A stretch of 64,000 bases of DNA from assembly GCA_004794655.1 (NCBI GenBank), contig SMMW01000635.1:1644001-1708000 (forward strand). The letters are read 5' to 3'. Below are positions 1 through 11,768 of the stretch, piece by piece. A program made the position numbers and the translations under genes. Position 1 is the stretch's first letter, and each line of letters starts with the position of its first letter. The notes under the pieces are model-generated. The model was not told the origin of the DNA. It did not search any database and worked only from the letters and a program-made list of their open reading frames with translations. Source of the DNA: Marisa cornuarietis. Taxonomy: Eukaryota > Mollusca > Gastropoda > Architaenioglossa > Ampullariidae.

Positions 1-171
1 TATGCCAGGACTATCTAAATTCGTTCGGACAGGATAGAAAACAAGGAGACCCTGCACTTGCGCCACTGTTCTTACGCCAAACCTCGACAGGATCAGTTAT
101 CGAAGCTCATAGATAGCATGTACAGCAATGATTTGAAGAGAAAACTACACCTTGCACAACCAAATGTACAC

Positions 172-181
172 ATGTGCACCG

Positions 182-217
<36 letters not shown>

Positions 218-384
218 ACTGTGTGTGCGTGTTTGTGTGTGTGAATGTACTGTGTGTGCGTGTTTGTGTGTGTGTGAATGTACTGTGTGTGCGTGTTTGT
301 GTGTGTGTGAATGTACTGTGTGTGCGTGTTTGTGTGTGTGTGAATGTACTGTGTGTGCGTGTTTGTGTGTGTGTGAATGTACTG

Positions 385-423
<39 letters not shown>

Positions 424-1545
424 GTACTGTGTGGGTGTTTGTGTGTGTGTGTGTGAATGTACTGTGTGTGCGTGTTTGTGTGTGTGTGTAAATGTACTGT
501 GTGCGTGTTTGTGTGTGTATGTACTGTGTGTGCGTATTTGTGTGTATGTGAATGTACTGTGTGTGCGTGTTTGTGTGTGTGAATGTACTGTTTATGCGTG
601 TTTGTGTGTGTGTGAATGTACTGTGTGTGCGTGTTTGTGTGTGTATGAACTGTGTGTGCGTGTTTGTGTGTGTGAACGTACTGTGTGTGTGCGTGTTTGT
701 TAATAAATGTACTGTGTGTGCGTGTTTGTGTGTGTGAATGTACTGTGTGTGCGTGTTTGTGTGTGTGTGTGTAAATGTACTGTGTGGGTGTTTGTGTGTG
801 TGTGTGTGAATGTACTGTGTGTGCGTGTTTGTGTGTGTGTGTGTGTAAATGTACTGTGTGGGTGTTTGTGTGTGTGTGAATGTACTGTGTGTGCGTGTTT
901 GTGTGTGTGTGAATGTACTGTGTGTGCGTGTTTGTGTGTGTGTGTAAATGTACTGTGTGCGTGTTTGTGTGTGTGTGTATGTACTGTGTGTGCGTATTTG
1001 TGTGTATGTGAATGTACTGTGTGTGCGTGTTTGTGTGTGTGAATGTACTGTTTATGCGTGTTTGTGTGTGTGTGAATGTACTGTGTGTGCGTGTTTGTGT
1101 GTGTATGAACTGTGTGTGCGTGTTTGTGTGTGTGAACGTACTGTGTGTGCGTGTTTGTGTGTGTAAATGTACTGTGTGTGCGTGTTTGTGTGTGTGTGAA
1201 TGTACTGTGTGTGCGTGTTTGTGTGTGTGTGTGAATGTACTGTGTGTGCGTGTTTGTGTGTGTATGTACTGTGTGTGCGTGTTTGTGTGTGTGAACGTAC
1301 TGTGTGTGCGTGTTTGTGTGTGTAAATGTACTGTGTGTGCGTGTTTGTGTGTGTAAATGTACTGTGTGTGCGTGTTTTTGTGTGTGTGTGTGTGTGTGTG
1401 AATGTACTGTGTGTGCGTGTTTGTGTGTGTGTGTGAAAGTACTGTATGTGCGTGTTTGTGTGTGTGAATGTACTGTGTGTGCGTGTTTGTGTGTGGGTGA
1501 ATGTACTGTGTGTGCGTGTTTGTTTGTGTGTGTGTGTGTGTGGGA
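172..1545. repeat. TG-rich minisatellite with higher-order repeat
   Basis: About 40 imperfect copies of a unit near 30-36 bp whose core is GAATGTACTGTGTGTGCGTG followed by TTTGTGTGTG. Variants with TAAATGTAC, GGGTGTTTG, TTTATGCG and GAACGTAC recur in the same order about 460 bp apart (for example TTTATGCG at 591 and 1051, GAACGTAC at 674 and 1134), showing a segmental duplication inside the array. The long open frames on both strands here (Cys/Val-rich on plus, His/Thr-rich on minus) are products of the repeat and not genes. Confidence 0.97.
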
Positions 1546-2702
1546 GGGAAGCGGGTGGGTGGACTGAGTGGTGTGCGGGATGTGAGAGCATGTAAGTGCA
1601 GTTTGTGAGATGTGAACTCACACTCAGTGTTCACCTGAATGATCACGAGTGAACATTAACAGAGAGACATAAAGGGAAGGAAGGCGAACAGAGTTATCCT
1701 AACCGTAGAATAAATACAATCGAAGAAGACAGAAAACGCAAGGCAGGGAAAACTGTACTTGCTGTATTTACTGGGGGAGAGGGGAAAAAAAGGGAAAATA
1801 ACTCCTCCCAACAAGCGTAAAATTACGGAACATCCATTATTAGCAATTTGCATAACAACAGTTTTTTTTGTATTCCGTTTCTCCCCCGCCTCCACCACAA
1901 ACGACTGTGACAAGCAGACGCCGTGTTCTCGGCTCTGATGGAGATCATTGCGAGAGACTTGCGTCGCCTGCAGTTCATTTTAACAGGTCTCCACGACCCG
2001 GGAGGAAACCAGCGGAGGTGGGTGGCATTTCTTATCTTTTGTAAGATGCAGGTCCATGGTGCTGGGGAACGGTGAGGAGGGTAAAGGCAGCCACCACCCA
2101 CCAGCCACAGCGACTCAACGGTGCCCCCGGGGGCAGCGTGACTCTTGCTGACTGCACCACCGCAGCTCCGCACGCACCCAAACGATTCCGTCGCTTTTTA
2201 ATCTCTTTTCCCTTAAAAACAAACTTTCCTTCTGACTTGGATTGACGAATCTAAGTCTGGGCCAGCTTGCAGCCCTAATCACTGCCCGAGAAGATTGAGC
2301 ACATTGAGCACGCTCGAAAATAGTTCTGTGAATTTTACTAGACAACACAGATATCGTGTGACTGTATAGGTGAGCTACTAAATGAAACCCAGCAACAGAC
2401 AAATATTAACCCAATAAGAACATGATTGCAAATAAAAGCATTTGAGCTTCTTGTCAAATACTGCGCGCAGATTAGAGAAAAAATGCTTACTAATGATGTT
2501 GAAAAATAATTTTAATGCTGGTTAGTAAATGAATGCAAGGCTACTGCCTATAGAGTAGATTGTCCAGCTGGAACCATCTACTTCCTTTTGTTGTGAACAA
2601 AATGCTTGCTTCAAGTATATAGTGGGGTGGATGCTGATGGCGAACATGTTGTGCCGGGAAGTGGGGGAGGGGGCAAACTACACAAAGCGTTGGCACACGT
2701 AC
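1546..2702. other. Intron or flank after TM6 exon, no exon recognised
   Basis: If the receptor continues, this is the 5' part of the intron following TM6. I read the minus strand in three frames looking for the TM7 block (YCF.NGEV) and did not find it. A minus-strand open stretch near 1823-2173 is Arg-rich and lacks any receptor motif. No RNA gene or repeat is evident. Confidence 0.6.
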
Positions 2703-2838
2703 TTGCAACGAGATGAAGCAGGCCACGAGGTAGTGGTAGGGGCCGTGAAGCGGGTGGTCCTCTGCAGGCTTGATGGGGAAGATCAGGTACTGCATGCCGA
2801 ACAGCGGCACCAGGATCAACGTGGCGCGAACCGCCTTT
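2703..2838 (-). CDS. Class B GPCR, TM6 to start of TM7; last exon in window
   Basis: Residues 308 (split) to 353. It begins KAVRATLILVPLFG, the TM6 block with its conserved Thr and P-x-x-G kink that opens on activation. It then has MQYLIFPIKPAEDHP (end of TM6 and third extracellular loop) and YHYLVACFISLQ (start of TM7). The acceptor is TCTTGGTTGCAG; the donor CAA|GTACGT is consensus-like, phase 0. The family normally breaks here, before GFFV..YCF.NGEV. That next exon was looked for on the minus strand down to position 1 and not recognised, so the gene is cut by the window edge. Confidence 0.96.
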
Positions 2839-3004
2839 CTGCAACCAAGACGAGAACGTCAATGTCGACGAAAACGTCAGCAGCACAAAACCCCAGAGAC
2901 TACGACGACGACGACCACTTCGAAGAGGCCAGCCGTTCATTGGTCGTAAGCTTAGAAGACTGGTGACCTTTCAGGTCTGCGATAGCTCACTGCGGCGTTT
3001 GGTG

Positions 3005-3712
3005 AGTGGGTGAGTCTGGATGTTGAGTGGATGGCGTTGGACGTTGTGAGTGGATGGGTCTGGATACTGTGAGTGGATGGGTCTGTTATTGAGTGGATGG
3101 GTCTGGATGTTGTTGAGTGGATGAGTCTGGATGTTGTGACTGGATGGGTCTTTATACTGTGAGTGGATGGGTCTGGATGATTGGAGTAGATGGGTCTGTA
3201 TACTGTGAGTGGATGGGTCTGTTTGTTGAGTGGATGGGTCTGTTGTTGTCGAGTGGATGGGTCTGGATGTTATGAGTGGATGGGTCTGGATACTGTGAGT
3301 GGATGGGACTGTATGTTGCGTGGATGGGTCTGTTGTTGTTGTTGAGTGGATGAGTCTGGATGTTGTGAGTGGATGGGTCTGGATACTGTGAGTGGATGGG
3401 ACTGTATGTTGCGTGGATGGGTCTGTTGTTGTTGAGTGGATGGGTCTGTTGTTGTTGAGTGGATGGGACTGTATGTTGCGTGGATGGGTCTGTATACTAT
3501 GAGTGGATGGGTCTGGATGTTGTGAGTGGATGGGTCTGTATACTGTGAGTGGATGGGTCTGGATGTTGTGAGTGGATGGGTCTGTACACTGTGAGTGAAT
3601 GGGTCTGGATGTTGTGAGTGGATGGGTCTGTATACGGTGAGTGGATGGGTCTGGATGTTGAGTGGGTCTGGATGTTGAGTGGATGGGTCTGGATGAAAGT
3701 AGAGGATGGGTC
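3005..3712. repeat. GGATGGGTCTG minisatellite in the TM5-TM6 intron
   Basis: Roughly 30 short units built on GAGTGGATGGGTCTGGATGT, with variants ending TACTGT, TTGTTG or GGGACTGTATGTTGCG. A compound block (TACTGTGAGTGGATGGGACT and its TTGCG partner) recurs twice around 3295 and 3385, so amplification was hierarchical. It fills about 60 percent of a 1.19-kb receptor intron. The minus-strand 268-codon open frame is a repeat translation (HPLT/PIHS units). Confidence 0.96.
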
Positions 3713-4027
3713 TGGATGCTGCGGTTCATCAAACGGTATGAAACCACTTCTCTACGCTTGCCTACAGCTACTGCCACTTATCGTCAACATGTCTGAACTC
3801 TGACCCTTTGCAATCCTCACGATGGGCATAGAAAACGTTGCAACTCAGAAAAAGTTATTTTGATTTTTATCGACTTTGTCCAAATGATCCAAACAAGATC
3901 TGTGTTTTTTTGTATTCTTTTTTTAAAAAATAAAACTATAAATGAGTTCCTGTAAATAGAAAACTCTGAAGTAGCAGAGAGCCCGCCATATTGTGATGCA
4001 GGGATTATGACTTTCATGAATTCATAC

Positions 4028-4107
4028 CTGCTTTGTGGAGCATCCGGCACCATGCGAAGCTTTGTGACCAGAAGGCGCACAAGATTGATCAGAATAAGAA
4101 CATTGAC
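4028..4107 (-). CDS. Class B GPCR, TM5 and third intracellular loop
   Basis: Residues 282-307 plus two bases of Arg 308. The translation VNVLILINLVRLLVTKLR is the TM5 end and the conserved R.LVTKLR that starts the third intracellular loop, a G-protein-coupling surface in this family. It is followed by MVPDAPQS. The asparagine of VN is the conserved TM5 polar-core residue. The acceptor is AAATGTCTGCAG; the donor AG|GTATGA completes an Arg codon with the A of the next exon, giving QSRKAVRAT across the junction. The following 1.19-kb intron is mostly minisatellite. Confidence 0.96.
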
Positions 4108-4405
4108 CTGCAGACATTTCAGGAAAATATCTTTGGCTGGTGATTTCATCAGATAAAAGAAGGTGAACAGCAACAATTTCGTGGCGGGTGGTATACAGGC
4201 AAACTGCTAAACTAAAGAAGACGACACAAGACAAAATCAACAGAGAGAGAGATATGATCTTTTAAGATGTGTTCATGTCTGTCTGTTTGTGTGTGTACTC
4301 ATGTATGCATGTAAGTGTGTATTTATGTTTGTAAAATCGTTTAATAGAGTAGCGTGCAGCAAGAATACATCAGAAAAGAGCGATAACAGGAAAAAAAAAA
4401 CTAAC

Positions 4406-4469
4406 CACGATGGAGGCTATGACGGGGCCGAACACAATCCACTGGAGAGAGTCGATATTCACCCAGCAG
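4406..4469 (-). CDS. Class B GPCR, second extracellular loop/TM5 start
   Basis: Residues 260 (split) to 281, a 64-nt exon. The translation CWVNIDSLQW then IVFGPVIASIV gives the invariant CW of the second extracellular loop and the start of TM5 (..GPV..S). In calcitonin receptors the same place reads [22 protein letters not shown]. The acceptor TTTTGTTACAG is good; the donor GTG|GTTAGT is followed by a run of T/C. Phase 0 joins to the TM5 exon across an intron of only 298 bp, the shortest in the gene. Confidence 0.94.
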
Positions 4470-5179
4470 CTGTAACAAAATTGAGTTTAAGACAATGGTG
4501 GCTTCAGGCAGCAAGAGATTTGTGTCAAGTATCAAGGCTGTTAAATAATGAAGCCCCTCTCTTCTGATGGAGTAAACGCCGGGCTACACACTTGTCTTTG
4601 TGAGACTTCACGAGGACTGAGCATCTCGGTGACAAGAGACATCAGCTGAGATCGCTGCACCTTCATTAGATCATCCCTGATTTTCGAAGCAAAAATGCAG
4701 GTTCATTTAGCTATTTTAGAAGCGCACAAAAGAACTCAGTGTTCTATTTCATTAACCCGAGTTTGTTATTGTTTGTTTTGTTTACAAGCAAAGCATTGCT
4801 ATCAGCTATTGCAGCTTAGTTTGGTTTCGTTTTTAGATTGTGATGTTTGGAAAAAAAGACTGCCTGTGGCAATGAGGTATTTCATTCCCCACAGACGATT
4901 TATCTAATCCCTCCTCTCATTCCTGATTTCGGAGAGCTGGTGGATAATATTTTATTTTAATGTTTTTTGAAGCAAACATGTTTGAGCGGTTGCCACCCTT
5001 CTGATTACAGTGAGCTTCAGGCGTTATTTGATTTTCATCTCTTTCAAGTTTTATACGTAAATTAAAGCAAAAAAAAAATGTTTTTTTGTATAGTAAAGAT
5101 GCTCTTGCCATTTAAATCCATTTTTTTCTGAGCTCATGAAAAAGAAAAAATTTACGAGGCAGAAGGAAATACTTCGTAG

Positions 5180-5248
5180 CTGATGAGTGAGTGAGTGAGT
5201 GAGTGAGTGAGTGAGTGAGTGAGTGAGTGAGTGAGTGATTTAGTGAGT
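5180..5248. repeat. (GAGT)n microsatellite
   Basis: About 16 tandem GAGT tetranucleotides with one interruption (GATTTAGT) near the 3' end, inside the TM4-loop 2 intron. Confidence 0.97.
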
Positions 5249-7865
5249 GGTACTGATGAGACACGATGACAACAGTCCAGCGACGCTTACTCTGAAGGGT
5301 TAACAGACCTCAATATTTTCTCTAATCTCTACAGAAAAGAATACCTGGCACTTTAAAAGATTAAAGAAGCCTGAAGTTGCCTACAGGACGAAAGCCAGGC
5401 CATGAAAGACGGACTAAACTCACAACACTCACAGGCCCAGCGGAAGAACCTTCTGTTGCAGCCGCTACCTGCCTTTGATAGCCCAACCATCAAGGACTGA
5501 TTGCACATAAACCGTCTTTGATTTCTGGCCGCTGTGGACGCTTTGTATTTCGAAGCCGATAATCGATGTAAGAGGGGAGGTAATCGAGCGTTTTGTGCCG
5601 ACGCAATGTCCGCACCAATCACAGCAGCAGACGAGGCCGGAGGTAGCATGTCCGCCACAGAAATTTATTTCGTTGTTGACGCATCCCCTATACCACCCCC
5701 CTCCTTCTTGGACCACTGATGTCTGTGTCTTGCTTCACGTGCAGGGCATGCGAGCTGTTGGTGTGCAGACTTACCACCTTTCACGCCTACGACAAATCTG
5801 TTGAAATTCAAGCCGCTCTGGCTTAACGACTCTTTCTGTGGGCAACAGCATGACAAAACTGTCGTAGGCGCCAGTCGCTGGTGCTGTGTGGAGTTAATAG
5901 TTCACAGTTGATATTGTTTTATTGTATATATATATGTTTTAAAATATGTAGTTCTTTGCAAATGTTCAACCAGAACTTTGTCAGACTATTGTTCCCGACC
6001 CTTTCCACACACCTGCAGTGCTTCATGTGCGAGGTTTCAAGCAGGTGTGAAAAATTGTCCGTGACTATGGTTCGGGTAGGGGGTAGGGCGGGTCAGAATA
6101 ATTCCAAGACACATTTTCTTGACAACAGTATCGACACTAGACATTTTTAGATGTCTTCTTGCAGGTGGCTTCTGTCTGGACTCGATTGTTAAAGTTGCGT
6201 CCACATTGCCCGCAAATAAATAAGTTATTCTTAAATTATTTTCTGAAGAGCGAGCTTCGCTTGATGCAGCACACATAATATCATAGCATCACTGCACGTC
6301 CTCTATCCCTCTCTCCACACACACACATATCCCCCCCCCCCAAAAAAAAACATAGGGAGGAAGAATGAATGGGCTAACAGCCGATTGAAAGAACATATTC
6401 CTCCCGTCATTTTCTAATGTTACTACCTACAGCAGGTAGTCACAGAAACAGGTCAGCAGCATTCACTCGCCGGGTGTCTTGTGAAGACAAAAGAATGTTT
6501 AGCAGCATTCAGCAAGAGCTTGAGACAGAGGTGTCAGTCGCAGTTGTTGCAACGAAATGTGGAGCACATCTGTTAAGGATGTGAGCCTTTGACTTTTTCA
6601 GCAGAGCCTCATCACGCTTGTCATCTCCAAAGGAAGGCTGTCTGGCTGCGAATTCTTCATCTTTGTCAGTCTTAGTAAGAGGTCCAAGCGAGCTTTTACG
6701 ATGCTGTAGATTGTCTGTATTCGATTTTTATAGCAACCGATGTTGGTGAACACCGAAACCGCATGCACTTGAGATGAGACACAATTTTTCTCAGACAATT
6801 GGTGGAGCTGGGAAGTAGGGGGCAACGGGCTCACTGCAGTAGACAGTTTAGCCGAACAGGTTCTTTGTGGAGCAATGGCCCCACTCTTTAATCTGATAAA
6901 ACACAGACAGGTAGGAAATTGAACTGGGCACTAAAGACACGAGGGTCTTCTCCTAGACTACACCAACTTGTACAGCAAGTGAGTGAGTGGATACGTGTGA
7001 CAGACAGTCGGTGAACGAGAGGAGATTGAAGCAATCGAGTGGGGGGGGTTAAAAGATGTGTTAACACTCGTGTAGTCTACATTCCATGGTGGGTACATGC
7101 TGCATCTTTGCTGACTTTGTGTAAATGAGTACACACACTTACAGGTGTCCTGCACTGAACTTTTAAACCCCACAGACTGATTAAAAGGAATATTCTATAT
7201 TGATCAAGCAGCACTGCAGTCAGTCAATCAAATCTGCCAAATGCTATATTTGTGTCATCCCTTCGCCAGCCTCTTCAGAAAATAAAGCAAAACACAGGGA
7301 AAATATTCCCCCCGGAAAGATAAGGGAACTTTCGGTGCCAGCAATTTTAGTGCGCCGACATTCCCGATTTGTGAAAGGTGGTAATCTTTGAAGAGATGAA
7401 AAGTTACCGCTTGTGGCAGAAATATTGGATTTCAGAAATGACAGGCTTAATGTGGATGGTACAGAGGCCGCTGTGAAGACAGACGGAGTTGCGTGTACTT
7501 CGTGCTATTCTGTCTGTGACAGAATGGAATCAGCAGCACACAGCGCGAGATATGGCAGGGCTGGGCCACCATAAGGAACATCAGGAGACGTGCTGCTCGC
7601 CCCCAGCTAACGGTTCCTGGCCGCCTGCAAGCACTGAACAGGACTGGGTGACATCGTGTAGCCCACCCGCCTGTGGGGGAGGTCGGTCCTGCTCACGCCT
7701 CGCTCTCACCTTGCTGGCCATGTGTACGGCTCTCAGCAAAACAGATTGAAGGAGATTGGAAAATTCTCAATGGCTCTTTTTACTTCAGAGTTCGTGGCAC
7801 CACTCTAGAAATGCAGCTTTCATCATGCACGAATTTTTTGGTGCCATTTTCAAGTATCTGAAAAG

Positions 7866-7868
<3 letters not shown>

Positions 7869-7899
<31 letters not shown>

Positions 7900-7900
7900 G
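7869..7900. repeat. (AC)n microsatellite
   Basis: About 15 AC dinucleotides preceded by GCGCGC. Confidence 0.95.
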
Positions 7901-8057
7901 ATGTATTTTGGAACACTATGAATCATCTAGGGTCGTGTTCAAAAAAAAAAAGAAGAAAAACCGTTTGAAAGTCACCTCTGTTCCATTTACCTAATAAAGT
8001 TAATCTGGCCAGACAGACTCTCTTTACCAAAACCATATCAGTGGCTTCTCGATGTCA

Positions 8058-8182
8058 TCTTAACCGGGCAAATACGAACAAATTTTAACCACGTCTGGCA
8101 AAGTTTTTTTTTTTTTACACGAAGGTGACAAGAAACTTTGCCAAACTTGATCAAACCTTCATCCATATTTGTCCGGTTAAGA
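8058..8182. mobile_element. Foldback/MITE-like element, about 125 bp
   Basis: The two halves are an imperfect inverted repeat. The left arm starts TCTTAACCGGGCAAATA. The reverse complement of the right arm starts TCTTAACCGGACAAATA. Both arms converge on TGGCAAAGTTT at the centre, next to a T12 run. Arm identity is roughly 70 percent over about 48 bp and over 90 percent in the outer 17 bp and inner 11 bp. There is no coding capacity and no convincing target-site duplication. A small non-autonomous DNA transposon is the most likely origin; a simple palindrome is the alternative. Confidence 0.65.
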
Positions 8183-11100
8183 AGAACCTTTAAGGACAGT
8201 CAGGTCACACATTTCTTATCATGTATTACACTGTATTATCGTATGACAAACTGACCAAGATGTCACTGCTTTAGTGGGACAGAAGGTCTTCGGACCATGA
8301 ATATGCAGCGTGAAAAGGTCAATGAGTTACAGAAACACTTGGCTTCCATAAGCGTTTAAGGAAAAACTGGCAATTTTTAAACTAACTAAAATGTTACAAT
8401 ATGCAGATAAGGAAAGGGGAAGAAAACTTCCAGGATCGTAAATTGCAGAGACAAGATTCTTAACAATGATACCTGTGTGAGAAAGACTACCAAAATGGCG
8501 CTTGAAAGCAATTGTGCTCACCAAAAGAAGCAGGGAATTAATTAATTTTATGAAAACACTAAACGCTAAACACTACCAAAAACAACGAGTACCTGGCATC
8601 ATCACTTTAATCCGTTTAATAAAAAGGTATTTAAGTTTTTCTGGAGAAAGATTGTTCAAGAAAACTGAGCAAATGTCAAAGCAACCCGTTTTTACAAAAG
8701 TGTCTTTTCATGCTTGTCGCGAGATAGGGTGTGGTTACAGTTTAACAGACGAATAGAGAGATGCTCCCACGTGCTATCATGTGGAGAGATAAAGGAGATA
8801 TATAATCCGACAGATCTCATTACACGTGACTAACAAAGTTAAGAAAAGTCATCTTTCACGAAAGATAATTGCCAGGTCTGTCTAGGCGCCTACGTTTAAA
8901 CCTCTGCGCACCAAACTGGATCTTGAAGAGACTTGTTTCTGATAACTGCTGGCAGCACAAAGAGATTGATGTGTTTCCATCCCTGCAGCTCTCAGGAGCT
9001 GATGATGTTAACTTAAACTCGTCGCATGGCCACGAAACTGTCAAGATAAGATGATACCAGCTTCTAGAAGGGCATTACTGTTCAAAGTCTGTATTACACG
9101 ATACTTAACATTAACGATAGACCAGATGCAAACACATCGATGGCTTTTTCGGCAGTGATATACTTGAATGTACTTGCAGAAAACATGGGAGGAACCCAGA
9201 AAGAGAGAGATAGAGACTTGTCTAATAACGATAATGGAAAAAAAGAGCACAAGGACGGGGAGGAACAAAGAACGGCAAGGAAAATGAAATGAAAGCTGTG
9301 AGAAGAACGATGAAAGGAACAGGATGAGTGATGAATGGAGGCCGACGAAAGTGACTGATATGGTTTACACGGAGCATCCAGCAAAGAAAAAAAAAACTGG
9401 GACCCAAGAGTGCTGTCAGTGACTGAGTGGGAGACTAGACGACACACCCAGTCACAGATGGGGAAATACTTTGTAATATGTTTCACACGAATACGCCACA
9501 TGGTTCCAAAGATTAGAAACACATTGTGGTGGGCTTCACATTAAACAAGTCGAAGACGAGGGCCAAAAGATTTATACGGGATTTAAAAAAAATTAACTTG
9601 AGATTTGTCTGTGTTGCTCAATACACAGTTTGTGGACTGATTGGCTTCAGCGATTGAGTTTCAGCCTCATCGACCAGCAGACAGCTAAACATATCCTTCC
9701 TCTTGATGGAGGTTATTTTGTCGGAACTTCTATGTCATCCTGCGTGTCCAGTCGCTTTCAACATACAAGGAGGCAAGGAGGTCAAGCAGAAGAAGAATAC
9801 TAATATTTGCTTAGCAACCTTTTCAGCACTCAGAATCTGAAGAATCGAACATTTAAAACACTTCCCATGTCTCTTGCAAAAGCTTGTTCTGCAAGAAGAA
9901 AGATTCTCATAGGCAAGCACCGCATTTGCATGGCACCCCGCTCACCTCCCGTGCATCTCCTTTAAGAACCTGATCAAACCTGAGGAAGATGCAAGACAGG
10001 GGCAAGATTGTGATGAGCAAGCAGTCCTGTCCAGCACAGATTAGCAACACTGCACTGCAAGCATGTGAAAACCTGCCATGATTCATCTTGACAAAGTGCA
10101 GTTTGTGCCCCAGCGACAACCTCGATGACACCGTCACTGGCTCCGACCTCGACATTGAGCTGGAGACGCCTACGAAACAGTTCATGTTGCGAAAATGGGG
10201 ACAAACTGATTTTAACCGTTTCACTACGCTGACACGTAAATATCTTAATTCAACGGTTGAATTTCGTACCTGTTATCTGAAAAAAATTGCGCTTTCTTCT
10301 TTATAAAATAATGTGAAGACTCCACGAAAGACATTGAACTGTAATAAACTGAATCAATCAGCGACTGATTTATACTCAACAAAATAGTGAAAAAGATATT
10401 TTAAAACTGTACACATTTTATGGAATAATCTTTTATGCGATATCAATAATAATAAATTGATGAGCACACACTACAAAGTGAGCCACCCGCTGGGTTGTAT
10501 TAAAAAGATTAAAAAAATTGAAACTGCAATGTTTAAGAAGATTGGTGGCTGGGTATCAAACAAGTGACAACACATGACAGTCGACAGTAGAATATCAGAA
10601 ACCAAACTAACTGCGATCTTTAAAAAATAAATACTTCATAATAATGTTGAAAACGAAGTGTGGAATACGAAAATAACACAGCTCTGAATTCGAAATAAAT
10701 ATTAAATGAAGAGGCAATACTAAAAGACAAAATCCCCAGAAATCCGCTTGACAAGAAAAAGATTCAGTTATTTTGCGAGTGAAGACCAGAGCCCTTAGCA
10801 GACAGTGAGTTATTGTCAATGCGGATAGTGAAAAGACAGAAAAGGAAGAATAAAGCAGATGCCGCAGAAGTCTCGACTGAAAAGAGATGTTGACGACAAA
10901 GGAAACTGCAAAATGCATCAGAAAATACTGCTTATTCCTTCGAGAAGCAGCTGCAAAAATCGTCTATGGGTAAAGACATCCAAGATTTCTCACAAACGGA
11001 GGAGGTCCATTAGCAAGGGAGACTGAATATTGCATTAGTGTGTGCACTGAATATTGCCAAGCTATGAACTCCACTCAGACTATTATTCTTCAGGATCCTG

Positions 11101-11484
11101 CTTATCCTCACCGAAATCCTAGGACCTAATATTGAAAGAACTCGTAAAAGGTGTGAGAATTCTACTTGTAAAAGGATGTCACCATGATTGGGTAGCTTCA
11201 ATCGAGTTCATCATACAAGGAAAAAAACCCCGAGCATTGATTCTGATGTATCAAAAGACATTAGAATCACAAGAATGGACCATAAAGTAGACACGGTGGT
11301 ATTTTTTCACACTATACAAGAAGAAAAATTAAAGAAGACCACCACCAACAACAGCAGCGAGAAATTTTAAATAACATACTTCTTTCTCTTCTTCAAATAG
11401 TTAAATAACTTTCAGACTTGTTTTATTATAATTTAAGTTCAATATAAAAATCCGTTTCATTTTGAGAAAGACGCACTTAATCTA

Positions 11485-11768
11485 CAGGGCTAGTTGGACA
11501 AGATGTTTCTAAAAATTAAACCTGTTCTGAAAAAGCAGATTTAAAACATTTTTTCAAAAATCGTTTCGATGCCATTTAGATGCGAACAAAAAATATGCTG
11601 ACGGGAACGAAAGTCTGGCTTCAGCAATTTTATCTTATTTAAAACAATTTTATTTGCTAAAAAACTTCTAAAATTGTGTTGTGCACTGTGTTTCTATGAA
11701 ACTGATTATTTAAATAGATTTAGAGGGTAAAGGTGTTTAAAACTAGACATGTGCTGTGCAGCTGGATG
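11485..11768. mobile_element. MITE-like element, copy A
   Basis: About 284 bp, homologous along its length to the element at 31219-31486. It starts CAGGGCTAGTTGGACAAGAT, and shares internal blocks such as CTAAAATTGTG.TGTGCACT and GGTGTTTAAAA.TAGA.ATGTG. The right end is decayed (TGTGCTGTGCAGCTGGA). Short non-coding DNA with terminal inverted repeats fits a non-autonomous DNA transposon. Confidence 0.75.

Noticed and set aside
93..1646. 517-codon minus frame rich in His/Thr/Gln
   Set aside because: Translation of the TG minisatellite; composition and periodicity follow the DNA repeat.
1823..2173. Arg-rich minus frame considered as the receptor C-tail
   Set aside because: No TM7 YCF/NGEV motif precedes it and no phase-0 acceptor linking it to the TM6 exon was found.
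9907..10224. 105-codon minus frame tested as a receptor exon in the TM4-loop 2 intron
   Set aside because: Phases at 14172 and 4469 already close directly, and the frame lacks class B motifs.
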